From positions 1 to 22,506 of the forward strand of contig SFOL01000023.1 in the NCBI GenBank assembly GCA_004552385.1: a stretch of 22,506 nucleotides of DNA, read 5' to 3'. How positions within the stretch are numbered: the stretch's first letter is position 1; every line of letters starts with the position of its first letter. The notes under the pieces were generated by a model. That model did not search any database. It was given only the letters and a program-made list of their open reading frames with translations, and was not told the origin of the DNA. Below, piece by piece: positions 22,144 through 22,506 of this stretch. The position numbers and the translations under genes were made by a program. This DNA is from Bacteroidales bacterium (GTDB taxonomy: Bacteria; Bacteroidota; Bacteroidia; Bacteroidales; Marinilabiliaceae).

Positions 22144-22506
22144 ATTGTCTTAACGTCATAGCTCCAGGTCATGTCGGCATTTGACGAACGGAGCATGACG
22201 CGATATGTGCCAGGGAGCAGTCCGGAGACGAGAATCTCGTTAGTCCCGCTAAGATACTGCCATTCGCCATTGTTTATCCTGTACATGAAGTGGTTTCGGG
22301 CGGGGTCTGAATAATCAGACGACGCGACGTGTATCTTGGTGGAGGCGTTGACTACGTAGAGCTGCGAGAACGTCGAGTCGTTGATCATTGTCATGTTCGA
22401 CTCGCCCCCACTGGAGCCATATATGACCTCGGAGACAAATGTTCCGGGCATTCGTGTGTTGAACGACACATTTCTGGTGTCAACGTAATTGACCGCCGCG
22501 ACCTGA
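22107..22506 (-). CDS. Inverted Y_Y_Y-domain fragment of a hybrid two-component sensor (open at window edge)
   Basis: On the minus strand a frame is open from the window end (22506) to a TGA at 22107-22109. It reads QVAAVNYVDTRNVSFN at the edge, then a segment with Y_Y_Y features: HFMYRINNGEWQYL, the turn LLPGTYRVMLRSSN and the closing strand TIYIRIESPLTEK. In intact sensors this domain follows the propeller on the same strand and precedes the membrane helix (typically ...P-x-x-x-x-W-W). Here the reading ends GAG AAA TGA TGG just where a Trp pair would be expected. It overlaps the plus-strand propeller frame by 37 bases. It is either the inverted continuation of the same gene or the end of a convergent truncated paralogue. 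No start codon needs to be inside the window. Confidence 0.75.
   Translation of the reverse strand, partial: QVAAVNYVDTRNVSFNTRMPGTFVSEVIYGSSGGESNMTMINDSTFSQLYVVNASTKIHVASSDYSDPARNHFMYRINNGEWQYLSGTNEILVSGLLPGTYRVMLRSSNADMTWSYDVKTIYIRIESPLTEK

Overview
The window looks like a chromosomal segment of a Bacteroidota bacterium, most likely order Bacteroidales and possibly Muribaculaceae-like. The evidence is the gene set (acpP-fabF-rnc cluster, GH97 glycosidase, hybrid two-component-type propeller sensor, lipoprotein with a Cys-Ser-Asp-run surface-export signal) and several -7 boxes of the Bacteroidota form TAnnTTTG. Base composition is GC-rich for the phylum. No insertion sequence, phage gene or CRISPR array was seen.

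Layout. Positions 1-121 hold the 5' part of a tRNA-Lys(UUU) on the minus strand with its promoter. Next come metA (minus) and, divergently, a MurG-like glycosyltransferase followed by a small membrane protein (plus). A 336-base gap with a 15-base poly-C tract separates these from the minus-strand cluster acpP-fabF-rnc (5493 down to 2996). A pyrimidine-rich 537-base gap carries a promoter for a NupG-type nucleoside permease (6031-7293), which ends at a clear intrinsic terminator. Two minus-strand ABC exporter half-transporters (10971-7447) form a probable heterodimer with one degenerate ATP site. Divergent from them are a surface lipoprotein and a VanZ-like membrane protein (plus). A shared bidirectional terminator (12070-12110) separates VanZ from a five-gene minus-strand run: YwqK-like repeat protein, small membrane protein, aroB, aroA, GH97 (17744 down to 12126). 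On the plus strand follow an M23 peptidase, dxr and a large periplasmic two-component-regulator-type propeller protein.

Most genes are housekeeping: methionine, shikimate, isoprenoid and fatty-acid synthesis, RNA processing and envelope maintenance. Two places stand out. First, a perfect 17-bp hairpin with a GCGA tetraloop and a U tract, in form an intrinsic terminator and a possible RNase III substrate, lies inside the first codons of rnc, 25 bases after the fabF stop. Second, the propeller sensor gene breaks at about 22110. The sequence beyond it encodes, on the opposite strand, the Y_Y_Y domain normally found downstream in the same type of protein. This is the signature of an intragenic inversion (possibly phase-variable), of a convergent truncated paralogue, or of an assembly fold-back.
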